DNA of 6,819 bases, taken from contig JAFAQG010000103.1 of assembly GCA_019246575.1 (NCBI GenBank), positions 1 to 6,819 on the forward strand. Direction: 5' to 3'. Of this stretch, positions 6,524 through 6,819 are shown piece by piece. The first letter of the stretch is position 1. Every line of letters begins with the position of its first letter. The position numbers and the translations under genes were made by a program. Under the pieces are notes generated by a model. It searched no databases, had not been told where the DNA came from, and was given only the letters and a program-made list of their open reading frames with translations. This DNA comes from Acidobacteriaceae bacterium (GTDB lineage Bacteria > Acidobacteriota > Terriglobia > Bryobacterales > Bryobacteraceae).

Positions 6524-6819
6524 ATGAGTAACGTCTTCATCATCTCTGCGCCGTCGGGCTCGGGCAAATCGACCTTGGTGGCTCGTCTCCTCGCCAGCGA
6601 TCCCGATCTGCGATTCTCGGTTTCCTACACCACCCGCCCGGCTCGCGGGGCAGAGGTGCCGGGGGAAAGCTATGTGTTTATTTCGCGCGAAGAGTTCGAG
6701 CTCCGCATCCGCAACGGCGAGTTCCTGGAACACGCCGAAGTTTTCGGCTATCTCTATGGCACGCATGCCGATGTCTTGCAGCAGGCGCAGAGCGAGCACA
6801 GAGATCTGATACTCGACAT
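6524..6819 (+). CDS. gmk: Guanylate kinase, 3' end cut by window edge
   Basis: The visible 98 residues are the N-terminal half of guanylate kinase (full length about 200 aa), which converts GMP to GDP with ATP in the cytosol. The protein starts MSNVFIISAPSGSGKSTL with the P-loop SGSGKS, followed by FSVSYTTRPARGAEVPGESY, which carries the GMP-binding STTR-type segment (here SYTTR), and YVFISREEFE, then GEFLEHAEVFGYLYGT, which corresponds to the usual EVFGNYYGT block. The last tyrosine of that block, which contacts GMP in characterised enzymes, is kept, while the two residues before it differ. The ATG is 31 bp after the yicC stop; its Shine-Dalgarno sequence is weak. It is probably the last visible member of the rightward operon. 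Confidence 0.96.
   Translation, partial: MSNVFIISAPSGSGKSTLVARLLASDPDLRFSVSYTTRPARGAEVPGESYVFISREEFELRIRNGEFLEHAEVFGYLYGTHADVLQQAQSEHRDLILD

Overview
The window carries eight protein-coding genes (two cut by the window edges) packed with almost no spare DNA, in two blocks. The organism is a Gram-negative-type bacterium: it encodes an MsbA-like lipid flippase and a family 9 (heptosyltransferase-type) glycosyltransferase, both tied to lipopolysaccharide. GC content is moderately high by eye. Several starts are TTG or have weak Shine-Dalgarno sequences. A LacI regulator paired with a stand-alone myo-inositol oxygenase, plus this housekeeping cluster, is reminiscent of Acidobacteriota (Bryobacter/Solibacter-like), but that is a weak inference from memory, not something the sequence proves.

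Left block (1-2528), a probable catabolic or accessory region. A truncated alpha/beta hydrolase runs leftwards off the window. A LacI-family repressor starts 51 bp away, divergently. Tail to tail with the repressor, 10 bp between stop codons, lies a complete myo-inositol oxygenase (MIOX) with all six di-iron ligands. MIOX opens the ring of myo-inositol to D-glucuronate.

The 122 bp between the MIOX start and the next gene holds a perfect 14-bp palindrome with a central CpG (TGCACACGTGTGCA), 27 bp upstream of the MIOX start codon. It has the architecture of a LacI-family operator, so the simplest model is that the neighbouring LacI protein controls MIOX. This is the best lead in the window.

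Right block (2651-end), a tightly spaced rightward housekeeping operon: a 56-aa Trm112/YcaR-like zinc protein, a family 9 glycosyltransferase, an MsbA-type ABC exporter whose TTG start overlaps the preceding stop codon, a YicC-family endoribonuclease, and guanylate kinase (cut by the window end). The first three suggest envelope (LPS/glycolipid) assembly. The yicC-gmk pair is a widely conserved neighbourhood.

I found no CRISPR array, tRNA, rRNA, insertion sequence or convincing intrinsic terminator, and nothing that amounts to a new molecular system. The notable points are the candidate operator-repressor-MIOX module and some details of gene arrangement.
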